Of a stretch of DNA of 64,000 nucleotides, positions 47,688-55,825 are shown piece after piece. Within the stretch, counting starts at the first letter, position 1, and the number at the start of each line of letters is the position of its first letter. Location of the stretch: the NCBI RefSeq assembly GCF_002847445.1, contig NZ_CP025430.1:1922001-1986000 (forward strand), given 5' to 3'. The stretch comes from Paracoccus zhejiangensis (GTDB lineage Bacteria; Pseudomonadota; Alphaproteobacteria; Rhodobacterales; Rhodobacteraceae). A program made the translations under genes and the position numbers. The notes beneath the pieces are model-generated. The model worked only from the letters and a program-made list of their open reading frames with translations. It was not told the DNA's origin and ran no database searches.

Positions 47688-48070
47688 GGTTGAACCTCGC
47701 TCGACGTCGGGACGAGCATCCCGGCGGCACGATCACTGATGAATTGCGGGCGCGCCTGCGGACGCTTGGGCGGCACCGGCGGCGGCGCGGGATAGTCGAT
47801 CTGGGCCAACTGCACGAACTGCCCGGCCTCGATCGGCACCAGCCGCAGCCGGTCGAAGTTCAGGTTCACCAGGTCGCGCAGCCGCTCGGGCCGGTTCAGA
47901 TAGGCCCATTCAGCGCGCAAGACGCCCAGATCCTCGCGCATCTGGCCGATCTCGCGCTGGACCTGCCGCATCTCGTCGATGGCCGCCTGGGTGCGGTAGT
48001 TTTCGCGATAGGCCCAGAAGGCCAGACCCATCACCGCCAGAACACAGGACAAATAGATAACCGAGCGCAT
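47684..48070 (-). CDS. ftsL: Cell division protein FtsL
   Basis: 128 residues: one transmembrane helix at the N-terminus (VIYLSCVLAVMGLAFWAY), a leucine-zipper-like coiled coil (EMRQVQREIGQMREDLGVLR), the conserved EWAYLNRPERLRDLVN, and a Pro-rich tail. It bridges FtsQ and FtsW/FtsI. Start is ATG 48070 or the adjacent GTG 48073; either overlaps or abuts the rsmH stop. Confidence 0.88.
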   Translation of the reverse strand: MRSVIYLSCVLAVMGLAFWAYRENYRTQAAIDEMRQVQREIGQMREDLGVLRAEWAYLNRPERLRDLVNLNFDRLRLVPIEAGQFVQLAQIDYPAPPPVPPKRPQARPQFISDRAAGMLVPTSSEVQP

Positions 48071-49038
48071 CACGCCCCCCCCATGGCCGGCAGTCTTGGC
48101 AGTCCAAGCGTGGCCGCATCGGCGCGGCCGGCAGGCGCGTCGGTGCGGATGGCGACGCGCAAGAGGGCCGAGCGCGCGCGGGGATTTCCGTCCAGTTCGT
48201 CGGGATCGGGACCGATGGCCTTGCGGAAGGGCAGCTTGAAGGCGGCGGGCGCCGTCTCGGCCTGCGGGGCATAGCGGCTGCCGCCGCCGGCAGCATTGGC
48301 GCGGGCCTGCATGAAACGCTTCACGATGCGGTCTTCCAGCGAATGGAAGCTGACCACGGCCAGCTTGCCCCCGGCGCGAAGCGCACGCTCGGCGGCCTCG
48401 AGCCCGGCCAGAAGCTGGCCGAATTCGTCGTTCACCCAGATGCGGATGGCCTGAAAGCTGCGGGTCGCCGGGTGGCTTTGGCCTGGCTTTGCGCGCGGCA
48501 GGCAGGAGGCCACGATCTCGGCCAGTTCGGCGGTGCGGGTCAGCGGCCGGGCGGCGACGATGGCGCGGGCGATGCGGCGCGCGGCGCGTTCCTCACCATA
48601 GTGATAGAGCACATCGGCGATCTGGCTTTCCTCGGCGCTGTTCAACAGATCGGCGGCCGAGGGGCCGCTGTCGCCCATGCGCATGTCCAGCGGTCCATCG
48701 CGCAGGAAGGAAAAGCCGCGCTCGGCCTGATCGAGCTGCATCGAGCTGACGCCAAGGTCCAGCACCACGCCATCGACCGGCTCGCCCGCGAGTTCATCCA
48801 GATTCGAGAATGTCCCCTCAACCAGACGCAGCCGGTCGCCATACTGGCCCTTCCAGCCCTCGGCCATGCGAAAGACCGAAGGGTCGCGGTCGATGCCGAT
48901 GACCTGATCGGCGCCGGCCTCCAGAAGCCCGCGCGCGTAACCGCCGGCGCCAAAGGTGCCATCGACCCAAGTGCCCGAGACGGGATCAACCGCCCTGAGA
49001 AGCGACTTCAGCAGGACGGGGATATGCGGCTGTGCCAT
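48070..49038 (-). CDS. rsmH: 16S rRNA m4C1402 methyltransferase
   Basis: Methylates N4 of C1402 in 16S rRNA using S-adenosylmethionine. The 322-residue frame starts at 49038, giving [23 protein letters not shown]-binding segments are [20 protein letters not shown] and [34 protein letters not shown] and the C-terminal [16 protein letters not shown] follow. Formerly mraW. It begins 4 nt after mraZ. Confidence 0.96.
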   Translation of the reverse strand: MAQPHIPVLLKSLLRAVDPVSGTWVDGTFGAGGYARGLLEAGADQVIGIDRDPSVFRMAEGWKGQYGDRLRLVEGTFSNLDELAGEPVDGVVLDLGVSSMQLDQAERGFSFLRDGPLDMRMGDSGPSAADLLNSAEESQIADVLYHYGEERAARRIARAIVAARPLTRTAELAEIVASCLPRAKPGQSHPATRSFQAIRIWVNDEFGQLLAGLEAAERALRAGGKLAVVSFHSLEDRIVKRFMQARANAAGGGSRYAPQAETAPAAFKLPFRKAIGPDPDELDGNPRARSALLRVAIRTDAPAGRADAATLGLPRLPAMGGA

Positions 49039-49042
49039 GGCT

Positions 49043-49552
49043 TTACCCCTCGTCCCGCGCCAGCGGCGGCGGCAACAGGGACAGCGGATCGGCGCCGGGT
49101 TCGAAATCGGGTATCCGCGCCTCGAGCGCCTCGGCCTCTTCGGCATAGATCTCGGGCGTCCAGAGCTTCAGATATTCGCCCGAGGCGATGAAGAAGGCGC
49201 GGTCGGCAAGGCCGATCTTCTCGCGCAGCTTCAGGGGCAGCAGCAGCCGCCCGTCATTGTCGATCTCGGCCTCTTCGGCAAAGCCGTTCATCGTTGCTTC
49301 CAGCACGCCCCGCTCGGGGCTGCCGCGCGGCATCCGGTCGATCTGGCGGTCAATATCCTCGATCGCCTCGATGGTATAAAGCTGCAGATGGGTTTGCTTG
49401 CTGGAGCCGTAGACGATGACCAGTTGCGGGCGACCGCCGGCCTGCCAATCGGGATCGCACTGCTCGAAGACGCGACGGAACTTGGCCGGAATCGAAACGC
49501 GGCCTTTCGCGTCGACCTTGACCTCTTCCGAGCCTCTGAACCTGCGCGCCAC
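49043..49552 (-). CDS. mraZ: Transcriptional regulator MraZ
   Basis: First gene of the dcw cluster. 169 residues with two AbrB-like DNA-binding halves, [19 protein letters not shown] and [19 protein letters not shown]. MraZ forms ring oligomers and represses its own operon through TGGG-type direct repeats. The GTG start at 49552 has AAGGAG 10 nt upstream. Candidate boxes lie about 275-300 nt upstream. Confidence 0.94.
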   Translation of the reverse strand: MARRFRGSEEVKVDAKGRVSIPAKFRRVFEQCDPDWQAGGRPQLVIVYGSSKQTHLQLYTIEAIEDIDRQIDRMPRGSPERGVLEATMNGFAEEAEIDNDGRLLLPLKLREKIGLADRAFFIASGEYLKLWTPEIYAEEAEALEARIPDFEPGADPLSLLPPPLARDEG

Positions 49553-49606
49553 CGGGGCCTGCTCCTTACCTCACCGTCCACTCTTCCGGTCGCCCGAAAG
49601 AGAAAG

Positions 49607-49640
49607 GGCGGATCGAGCCGCTGCCACTGCTCGATCCGCC
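49607..49640 (-). promoter_or_regulatory. Long hairpin in the mraZ leader
   Basis: GGCGGATCGAGC (49607-49618) and GCTCGATCCGCC (49629-49640) form a perfect 12-bp stem with a 10-nt loop. On the minus strand the stem is followed by CTTTCTCTTT, so it has the look of a weak terminator or attenuator 55 nt before the mraZ start codon. Confidence 0.5.
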
Positions 49641-49825
49641 GCCCTCGTTCCCATTCCTGGGCCCCGATTTTCGGGGTTGGCCTGGCCCTTGCGCGCCACC
49701 TGGGGGAGGTGCTGCTCGCGCGCCGGGTCGGCGATATTGGAAAACGGGTGCCTGTATGAAGCCTGCTTCGCCTTCCGGGGTCTTGATGCCCCTTCACTGC
49801 CCGTCTTCGTGATTCAGTTGTGACA

Positions 49826-49850
49826 TGGGATTATATGGGACGCAATGGAA
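49826..49850 (-). promoter_or_regulatory. Candidate MraZ operator with overlapping -10 element
   Basis: TGGGA, TGGGA and TGGAA begin at 49826, 49836 and 49846, giving a 10-bp period with 5-bp spacers, the arrangement known for MraZ sites. The first spacer and its neighbours contain TATAAT on the minus strand (49830-49835), the orientation of mraZ. No good -35 element is seen. Confidence 0.55.
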
Positions 49851-49975
49851 ATTTGCGGGCAGCCTTGGGTCACGACTACCTCGATTGCATCGAACGAGGC
49901 AAGAACATTACGATTGACGGTCGCTGTCGAGCATAATTATTGCGCACATTTGAGACAAACACACTACATTTAGTG

Positions 49976-49991
49976 CAGACCGATCGGTCTG
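49976..49991. promoter_or_regulatory. Perfect 16-bp palindrome, TetR-like operator
   Basis: CAGACCGATCGGTCTG is self-complementary over all 16 bases and adjoins a second dyad CACTA-N4-TAGTG. The form is typical of TetR-family sites. No TetR gene lies in the window. Confidence 0.45.
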
Positions 49992-50155
49992 AAAAAAGTG
50001 GCGCAAAATCCCAGCCCAAGCCAGATGCTGCGCCCCAGCCCGGCTCTACACGGAAATTCCCGGCGGAATCACGCCGGATCACAGGCCGGTGATTCGGATT
50101 TTCGGGTCCAGTGGGGCGAATTCCCAGAGCTGGACCGCCGTCCCGCCAAAGTGGG

Positions 50156-51466
50156 TCAGAATCCCAAACGGTCCCGCAAAGCGTACCAGCTCATCCCCGC
50201 GACCAGCAGCGGACTGCGCAGCATGGCGCCGCCGGGGAAGTTGTGGCTGGGCACCGCGGACATGGCATCAAACCCCGCCGCCTGCCCCGCCACGGCATTG
50301 GCCATCAGCTTGCCCGCCAGCGTCGCCAGCGCCACGCCATGACCGGAATAGCCGCTGGCCGACAGCGCATTCAGCGCCGGGCGGGTGAAATAGGGCATCC
50401 GGTTCATGGTGATCGCCAGCGTGCCGCCCCAGCCATGGGTCAGCGCCACATCCTTGAGGCCCGGATAGACCGACAGCAGATGCGGCCGCACCTTCGCGCG
50501 GATGTCCTTCGGGAAGCGATAGCCGACCGATTCCCCACCGCCAAAGATCAGCCGCCTGTCCTCGCTGAGCCGCCAGTAATTCACCACGAACTTGGTATCG
50601 GCGACGGCGATGTTCTGGGTCAGCACCTCGGCGGCGCGATCCCCCAGCGGTTCGGTCGCGACGATGTAATTGTTGATCGGCATGACCCGCCGCGCCACCG
50701 GGGCGCTGAGCCGGCCAAGATAGCCATTCCCCGCATAGATGACCTGATCGCAGATCACCCGCCCGGTATCGCAGCGCACGATGGTCTTGCCCGTCGCCTC
50801 GCGCGCGTGCTCGACATGGTGGACATGGCTGTTCTCGTAAAGCCGCGCCCCCGCATCGCGGGCCAGCCGCGCCATGCCGATGGCGAGGTTCAGCGGATGC
50901 AGATGCCCTGCCCCGCGATCCAGATCCCCGCCGATATAGGCGTCCGAGGGCACTAGCGCGCGGAAGGCGTCGCGGTCCAGCGGCTGCACCTTGTCGTAGT
51001 CGTAATGCCGGGCCAGATGCCCGGCCAGCTTGCGGGCATGGCTGACCTCATCGGCGCTGCGGCAAGCATGGGCAACGCCATCATGCACCGGCACATCCGC
51101 CGCCCAGGCCAGGCCACGGGTCAACGCCTTGGCCTCTTCGGCCAGATCCCACAGCCGCCGCGCCTGATCGCGGCCGAGGTTCTTCTCCAGCCAGTCGACC
51201 TCCTGCCGCTGGCCCGAGCCCAACTGCCCGCCATTGCGTCCCGAGGCGCCAAAGCCCACCCGATGCGCCTCGACCAGCACCACGTCCAGCCCTGCCTGCG
51301 CCAGATGCAGCGCCGCCGAAAGGCCGGTATAGCCGCCGCCGATCACCGCCACATCGGCCCGGGTCTCGCCCTTCAGCTGCGGGAAAGGCTCCAGTGGGTC
51401 GCGGGTCTCGGCATAGAGGCTCTGCGGGTATTCCCCGCGCCGGTCATTGACATAAAGCAGGTCCAA
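50156..51466 (-). CDS. FAD-dependent oxidoreductase, gamma-glutamylputrescine oxidase-like
   Basis: 436 residues of the DAO/PuuB type: the FAD-binding ADVAVIGGGYTGLSAALHLA, the family GFGASGRNGGQLGSGQRQEV, IYAGNGYLGRLSAPVARRVM, and the C-terminal NALSASGYSGHGVALATLAG. PuuB oxidises gamma-glutamylputrescine to the aldehyde. The TTG start is supported by GCGGAGGCGG just upstream; no nearby ATG fits. The glutamine-synthetase-like and amidotransferase genes nearby support a glutamylated amine pathway, though the amine is not certain. Confidence 0.8.
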   Translation of the reverse strand: MDLLYVNDRRGEYPQSLYAETRDPLEPFPQLKGETRADVAVIGGGYTGLSAALHLAQAGLDVVLVEAHRVGFGASGRNGGQLGSGQRQEVDWLEKNLGRDQARRLWDLAEEAKALTRGLAWAADVPVHDGVAHACRSADEVSHARKLAGHLARHYDYDKVQPLDRDAFRALVPSDAYIGGDLDRGAGHLHPLNLAIGMARLARDAGARLYENSHVHHVEHAREATGKTIVRCDTGRVICDQVIYAGNGYLGRLSAPVARRVMPINNYIVATEPLGDRAAEVLTQNIAVADTKFVVNYWRLSEDRRLIFGGGESVGYRFPKDIRAKVRPHLLSVYPGLKDVALTHGWGGTLAITMNRMPYFTRPALNALSASGYSGHGVALATLAGKLMANAVAGQAAGFDAMSAVPSHNFPGGAMLRSPLLVAGMSWYALRDRLGF

Positions 51467-51589
51467 GGCCGCCTCCGCTTGCCCGGCCCTTCCCCGGACC
51501 GTTCCGCCTTTCTGCCAGAGCCCGGCGCAAAGCTCTAGGCCCCCGGCATTGGCGCGTTGGTCCTGTCAATCCAGTCGCGGGAACCCCAG

Positions 51590-51639
51590 TGTTCTATTTT
51601 ATCGAACATATTTATAATTGTTCGTTCTGATTTGTGAAC
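51590..51639. promoter_or_regulatory. GTTC/GAAC half-site cluster with -10 element
   Basis: The AT-rich divergent region holds CGAACA-N10-TGTTCG (51603-51624), TGTTC-N9-GAACA (51590-51608) and GTTC-N8-GAAC (51624-51639), sharing half-sites. The 10-bp centre includes TATAAT (51613-51618) reading toward the YcaC-like gene. A dimeric regulator probably binds here. Confidence 0.55.
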
Positions 51640-51711
51640 TATCTTTCGATCATCGGCAGGGAAGACCTGACAGGCCCCTGCCCCCAACCAAAGCGACTGA
51701 AAGGAAATGCG

Positions 51712-52392
51712 ATGAGTGCTCCTGCCAATTTCAACGGCGCCAAGCCGGTCATCAATCCCGATGATGCGGTGCTGCTGCTGATCGATCACCAGAGCGGGCT
51801 GTTCCAGACCGTGAACGACATGCCGATGACGACGCTGCGCCGCCATGCCGGCGCTCTGGCCTCGATCGCGACGCTGGCAAACATCCCGGTCATCACCACG
51901 GCTTCGGTACCGCAGGGCCCGAACGGCCCGCTGATCCCCGAGATCCACCAGAACGCGCCCCATGCCGTCTATGTCGCCCGCCGCGGCGAGATCAATGCCT
52001 GGGACAACCCGGCCTTCGTGAAGGCGGTCGAGGCCACCGGCCGCAAGACCCTGATCATCGCCGGCACCATCACCAGCGTTTGCATGGCCTTCCCCGCCAT
52101 CAGCGCCATCGCCGAGGGTTACAAAGTCTTCGTGGTGATCGACGCCTCGGGCACCTATTCGAAGATGGCCGAGGAAATCACCCTCGCCCGCGTGGTGCAG
52201 GCCGGTGCGGTGCCGATGGATACCGCCGCCGTTGCCTCGGAGATCCAGAAGACCTGGCACCGCGACGACGCCGAGAAATGGGCCGAGATCTATACGAAGA
52301 TCTTCCCGGAATATCAGCTGCTGATCGAGAGCTATGCGAAGGCCCGCGAAGTCGAGCACGAGGGCGAAGAACTGGATTCGGCGAAAGGCTGA
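51712..52392 (+). CDS. YcaC-like isochorismatase-family hydrolase
   Basis: 226 residues of the cysteine-hydrolase fold. Asp25 is in LLLIDHQSGL and Cys124 in GTITSVCMAF. GPNGPLIPEI, INAWDNPAFVKAVEATGRKT and VFVVIDASGT follow E. coli YcaC closely as I remember it. YcaC's natural substrate is unknown. The ATG at 51712 follows AAAGGAAA. It is divergent from the oxidase and convergent with the ligase gene, so it may act on a product of the same amine pathway. Confidence 0.85.
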   Translation: MSAPANFNGAKPVINPDDAVLLLIDHQSGLFQTVNDMPMTTLRRHAGALASIATLANIPVITTASVPQGPNGPLIPEIHQNAPHAVYVARRGEINAWDNPAFVKAVEATGRKTLIIAGTITSVCMAFPAISAIAEGYKVFVVIDASGTYSKMAEEITLARVVQAGAVPMDTAAVASEIQKTWHRDDAEKWAEIYTKIFPEYQLLIESYAKAREVEHEGEELDSAKG

Positions 52393-52410
52393 ACTAGACG
52401 GACCAACACG

Positions 52411-52440
52411 AAAGGGGGCGCAATGCGCCCCCCTTTTTTT
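52411..52440. terminator. Terminator between the YcaC-like gene and the glutamine-synthetase-like gene
   Basis: AAAGGGGGCGCA pairs with TGCGCCCCCCTTT and runs into a longer T-tract. The opposing A-run lets it act in both directions for the two convergent genes. Confidence 0.88.
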
Positions 52441-52458
52441 CACCGTTCAGCCGAGATT

Positions 52459-53820
52459 TTAGACGTTCAGCAGCAGATGTTCCCGCTCCCAGGGCGAGAT
52501 CACCTGCAGGAATTCCTTGTACTCGTTCCGCTTCACCGATTCGTAGACCGAGACGAATTCGTCACCCAAGACGCCCCGCATCGGCTCGCTCTCGACCATG
52601 ATGTCCAGCGCGTCGCCAAGCGTCAGCGGCAGCTCGTCCTCGGACATATAGGCGTCGCCCAGACATTCGGCGCGCGGGTTCTCGGCCTCGATCAGACCCA
52701 GATAGCCGCAGGCCAGCGATGCGGCGATGCCGAGATAGGGGTTGCAATCCATCCCCGCCAGCCGGTTCTCGATACGCCGCGCTTCGGGGCCCGAGATCGG
52801 CACGCGCAGGCCGGTGGTGCGGTTGTCGCGGCCCCATTCCAGATTGATCGGCGCGGCGAAGTCGGGGACATAGCGGCGATAGCTGTTCACATAGGGCGCC
52901 AGCAGCGCCACGGCGGCGGGCAGGTGTTTCTGCATCCCGGCAATGAAATGCATGAATTCCGGCGTCTCGCGACCGCGTTCGTCGGAAAAGATGTTCTGGC
53001 CGGTCTTCAGATCCACCACCGAGTGATGGATATGCATGGCGCTGCCCGGCTCGCCCTCGATGGGTTTGGCCATGAAGGTGGCAAAGCAGTCATGGCGCAG
53101 CGCGGCCTCGCGGATCAGCCGCTTGAAATAGAAGATCTCGTCGGCCAGCGCCACCGGATCGCCGTGGTTCAGGTTGATCTCGATCTGCCCGGCCCCGCCT
53201 TCCTGCAGGATGCCGTCGATCTCGAAACCCTGCGCCTCGGCGAAATCATAGATGTCGTCGATGACCTTGCCATATTCGTCCACCGCCGACATGGAATAGG
53301 CCTGCTTGGCCGCCGCGCGCCGGCCCGAGCGGCCCATGGGCGGGATGATCGGCTGGTTCGGGTCGATGTTGCGGGCGACGAGGAAAAACTCCATCTCGGG
53401 AGCGACGATGGGTTTCCAGCCCTTCTCCTCGTAAAGGCTGACGATCCGCTTCAGCACGTTGCGCGGGGCGACCGGCACCGGCTTGCCGGCCTGATCGAAG
53501 ACGTCATGGATCACCTGCACGGTGTAATCCGCCGTCCAGGGAGCGGCGGTCGCCGTGCTGAAATCCGGCGTCAGGATCATGTCGGGTTCGGTAAAGGCGC
53601 CGGTCGGGTTATCGGCCCATTCGCCGGTGATCGTCTGCAGGAAGATCGAGTTCGGCAGGAAGAACTTGTCCTGCCGGGCGAATTTCGAGGCCGGCATCGC
53701 CTTGCCCCGGGCGACCCCGGCAATGTCGGCGACGATGCATTCCACCTCGTCCAGCCGGATGTCCTTGATATAGTCCTGCGCGGCTTTGGGGATGCGCGCG
53801 ATCCATTCGGGTTGGGTCAT
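52459..53820 (-). CDS. Glutamine-synthetase-family ligase, probably gamma-glutamylputrescine synthetase
   Basis: 453 residues of the GS catalytic fold: APEMEFFLVARNIDPNQPII, GGAGQIEINLNHGDPVALAD, MAKPIEGEPGSAMHIHHSVV and NRLAGMDCNPYLGIAASLAC. The sequence and lack of the adenylylation tyrosine region place it with PuuA-type GlnA relatives rather than housekeeping glutamine synthetase. These ligate glutamate to an amine at ATP cost. AGGAAAC precedes the ATG. Adjacent amidotransferase and oxidase genes support the call. Confidence 0.82.
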   Translation of the reverse strand: MTQPEWIARIPKAAQDYIKDIRLDEVECIVADIAGVARGKAMPASKFARQDKFFLPNSIFLQTITGEWADNPTGAFTEPDMILTPDFSTATAAPWTADYTVQVIHDVFDQAGKPVPVAPRNVLKRIVSLYEEKGWKPIVAPEMEFFLVARNIDPNQPIIPPMGRSGRRAAAKQAYSMSAVDEYGKVIDDIYDFAEAQGFEIDGILQEGGAGQIEINLNHGDPVALADEIFYFKRLIREAALRHDCFATFMAKPIEGEPGSAMHIHHSVVDLKTGQNIFSDERGRETPEFMHFIAGMQKHLPAAVALLAPYVNSYRRYVPDFAAPINLEWGRDNRTTGLRVPISGPEARRIENRLAGMDCNPYLGIAASLACGYLGLIEAENPRAECLGDAYMSEDELPLTLGDALDIMVESEPMRGVLGDEFVSVYESVKRNEYKEFLQVISPWEREHLLLNV

Positions 53821-53956
53821 GTTTCCTCGAGCGCACGGGCCGGCGCGGGATGCGGGCCGGTCAGCGCGTTTGCGACGCCGGCAGGATCAGCCGGCGACCT
53901 GTTTTGCCCGGCCGGAACACCGGACCGGGCTTCCGCGAGAGTCGCGGGACATGGCG

Positions 53957-54655
53957 TCATGCAGCACCGCGGGCAGCGCTGCGGGGTTGTTTGAAGAAGG
54001 CCTCGATACGGTCGGCCAGCCCGGCATTGTCATTCTGCTGCCCCATCCGCGCCTCGGCGGCATCCAGAAGCTCCTGTGCCACCTTGCCCTTGGCGCGATG
54101 CTCGATCAGGCCACGAATGAAGGTGTCGTCAAACTCGGGATGGGCCTGCACGGTATAGGCACGGTCGCCATAGACCAGCGCCGCATTCTCGCAGAAGGCA
54201 TTGCGGCCGACGATCTCGGCCCCCTCGGGCAGGCTGACCACCTGATCCTGATGCCAGGCGTTCAGCGTGACCTTTTCGCCCTCGAAATCGTAATCCTGCG
54301 CCCCCACGGCCCAGCCATCGGGATTCTTGATGACTTTGCCGCCAAGCGCCTGCGCGATGATCTGGTGCCCAAAGCAGACGCCGACCATCGGCACGCCCTC
54401 GGCATAGGCGCGGCGGATGAAATCCTCGAGCGGCGGGATGAAGGCGTGATCCTCGTAGGCGCCGTGGCGCGAGCCGGTCAGCAGCCAGCCATCGGCATCG
54501 TGGATGGTCGCGGGAAACTGCATCTCCTCGACATGAAAGGTGCGGAAGTCAAAGCCGCGATCGGCCAGCAGCTTCACGAACATGTCGGGGTAGTCCCCAA
54601 GCGAAGCTTTCAGAACGTCCGGGGACTGACCGCATTGAAGAATGCCGATGCGCAT
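53957..54655 (-). CDS. Class-I glutamine amidotransferase-like hydrolase
   Basis: 232 residues with a GATase-1 triad: Cys94 in GVCFGHQIIAQALGG, then His172 and Glu174 in VQAHPEFDD. The stand-alone form without a synthase domain, next to a PuuA-like ligase, suggests hydrolysis of a gamma-glutamyl amide, like PuuD, although PuuD itself is more distant. The ATG at 54655 opens with MRIGILQCGQ; a TTG at 54676 is possible. Confidence 0.75.
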   Translation of the reverse strand: MRIGILQCGQSPDVLKASLGDYPDMFVKLLADRGFDFRTFHVEEMQFPATIHDADGWLLTGSRHGAYEDHAFIPPLEDFIRRAYAEGVPMVGVCFGHQIIAQALGGKVIKNPDGWAVGAQDYDFEGEKVTLNAWHQDQVVSLPEGAEIVGRNAFCENAALVYGDRAYTVQAHPEFDDTFIRGLIEHRAKGKVAQELLDAAEARMGQQNDNAGLADRIEAFFKQPRSAARGAA

Positions 54656-54741
54656 GTGGGGCCTGTAGATGAACAATTCCTGTAACCTATGCCCGTCCCC
54701 CCCTTTGCCGCAAGGGGGACCGCAGCGAGTGACGGAACGGT

Positions 54742-55710
54742 TCAGGGGACCGGCGTCTCGCCCGACAGCAGGCGCGCGGCCTTGGCGCTGTCGATATTCC
54801 CGCCCGAGAGGATCACCGCCACCCGTTTACCCGCCTGCCGGTCGCGTTCGGCCATCAGCGCGGCCAAAGCCGCCGCCCCTGCCCCCTCGGCGATGTTATG
54901 GGTATCGGTGAACAGCGCCCGCGCCGCGTCGGCAATCTGCGCATCGCTGACTGCCACGATCCGCGACGCACCCTTGCCATAGATCGCCAGCGCCTCGGCC
55001 ACCGGCACCCGCACCGCCATGCCATCGGCGAAGGTGGTGGCACTGTTCGTCTCGACCACCCGCCCGGCCTCGACCGACAGCTTTGCCCCGGCTGCACCTT
55101 CGGCCACCACGCCGACCACTTCCGTCTCAAGCCCCAGCGCATCGCGGGCAGCGATCACCCCGCAGATGCCCGATCCGCAACCGATGGGGACATAGACCGT
55201 ATCGAGCGGCGGGGCGTCGTTGAACATCTCGAACCCATAGGTGGCGACGCCCCGCACCAGCTCGCGGTGGAACGGCGGCACCGGGAACAGGCCCTCGGCC
55301 TCGGCGGCGGCCATGGCGGCCAGCCGCGCCTCGTCGAAATCGTCGCCATGCTCGCGCAGCTCGGCACCATAGGCGCGCATGGCGGCGTTCTTCTCGGGCG
55401 AATTGCCGCGCGGCACATAAATGACGGCGCGCAGACCCGCCGCCGTCGCCGCCCGCGACTGGCTCTGGCCGTGATTGCCGCGCGTGGCGGTGATGACACC
55501 GGGACAATCGGGCTGTGTCCGCCGCAGCCAGTCGATCAAGGTGATGCCGCCCCGCACCTTGAAGGCGCCGGTGGGCAGGTGGTTCTCGTGCTTGACCCAG
55601 ACCTCGGCACCGATCCGCGTGGACAGCTGCGGCCAGTGATGGGTCGGCGTTGCCGGCACCTGCGCGTGAACCAGCGCGGCCGCCTCTTCCAATTCCCTGC
55701 GATCGAACAT
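54742..55710 (-). CDS. PLP-dependent threonine dehydratase-like enzyme
   Basis: 322 residues of fold type II. The PLP lysine is Lys51 in LPTGAFKVRGG. The phosphate-binding loop is IGCGSGICGVIAARDA, ITATRGNHGQSQSRAATAAG precedes it, and VAVILSGGNIDSAKAARLL closes the protein. No C-terminal ACT regulatory domain is present, so it is the short, catabolic type. It may deaminate threonine, serine or a related hydroxy-amino acid. It diverges from a class-V aminotransferase gene. Confidence 0.85.
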   Translation of the reverse strand: MFDRRELEEAAALVHAQVPATPTHHWPQLSTRIGAEVWVKHENHLPTGAFKVRGGITLIDWLRRTQPDCPGVITATRGNHGQSQSRAATAAGLRAVIYVPRGNSPEKNAAMRAYGAELREHGDDFDEARLAAMAAAEAEGLFPVPPFHRELVRGVATYGFEMFNDAPPLDTVYVPIGCGSGICGVIAARDALGLETEVVGVVAEGAAGAKLSVEAGRVVETNSATTFADGMAVRVPVAEALAIYGKGASRIVAVSDAQIADAARALFTDTHNIAEGAGAAALAALMAERDRQAGKRVAVILSGGNIDSAKAARLLSGETPVP

Positions 55711-55825
55711 GGCACCCCCTCTGTCGCGGGCAGGCTAGCCAGCCCGCTTCTGCACCGCAAGGCGGACTGGTCGGCCCTCGCTGGCCGCGCTAACCTGCGC
55801 CCAACCCTGACGGAAAGGACCCGCC

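Larger units (their letters stand above)
49553..50155. other. 603-bp intergenic control region of the dcw cluster
   Basis: No convincing gene is present. From the mraZ side outward it holds a 12-bp-stem hairpin (49607-49640), a small stem CCCCGA-TTT-TCGGGG (49662-49676), three TGGRA boxes over a minus-strand TATAAT (49826-49850), and two adjoining dyads: CACTA-N4-TAGTG (49962-49975) and CAGACCGATCGGTCTG (49976-49991). The A/T content around 49820-49990 is clearly above that of its surroundings, as expected of promoter DNA. Confidence 0.7.

Noticed and set aside
49876..50082. 68-codon minus-strand frame in the gap before mraZ
   Set aside because: It crosses both dyads and the AT-rich promoter-like patch, has no ribosome-binding site, and no protein-like composition.
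49998..50342. 114-codon plus-strand frame from a GTG after the 16-bp palindrome
   Set aside because: Its latter two thirds are antisense to the amine oxidase gene and it shows no domain. It is the only candidate for a gene under that palindrome, but support is too thin.
51535..52443. Long open frame opposite the YcaC-like gene
   Set aside because: It is antisense to a gene with a clear family match, has no motifs, and arises from high GC at third positions.
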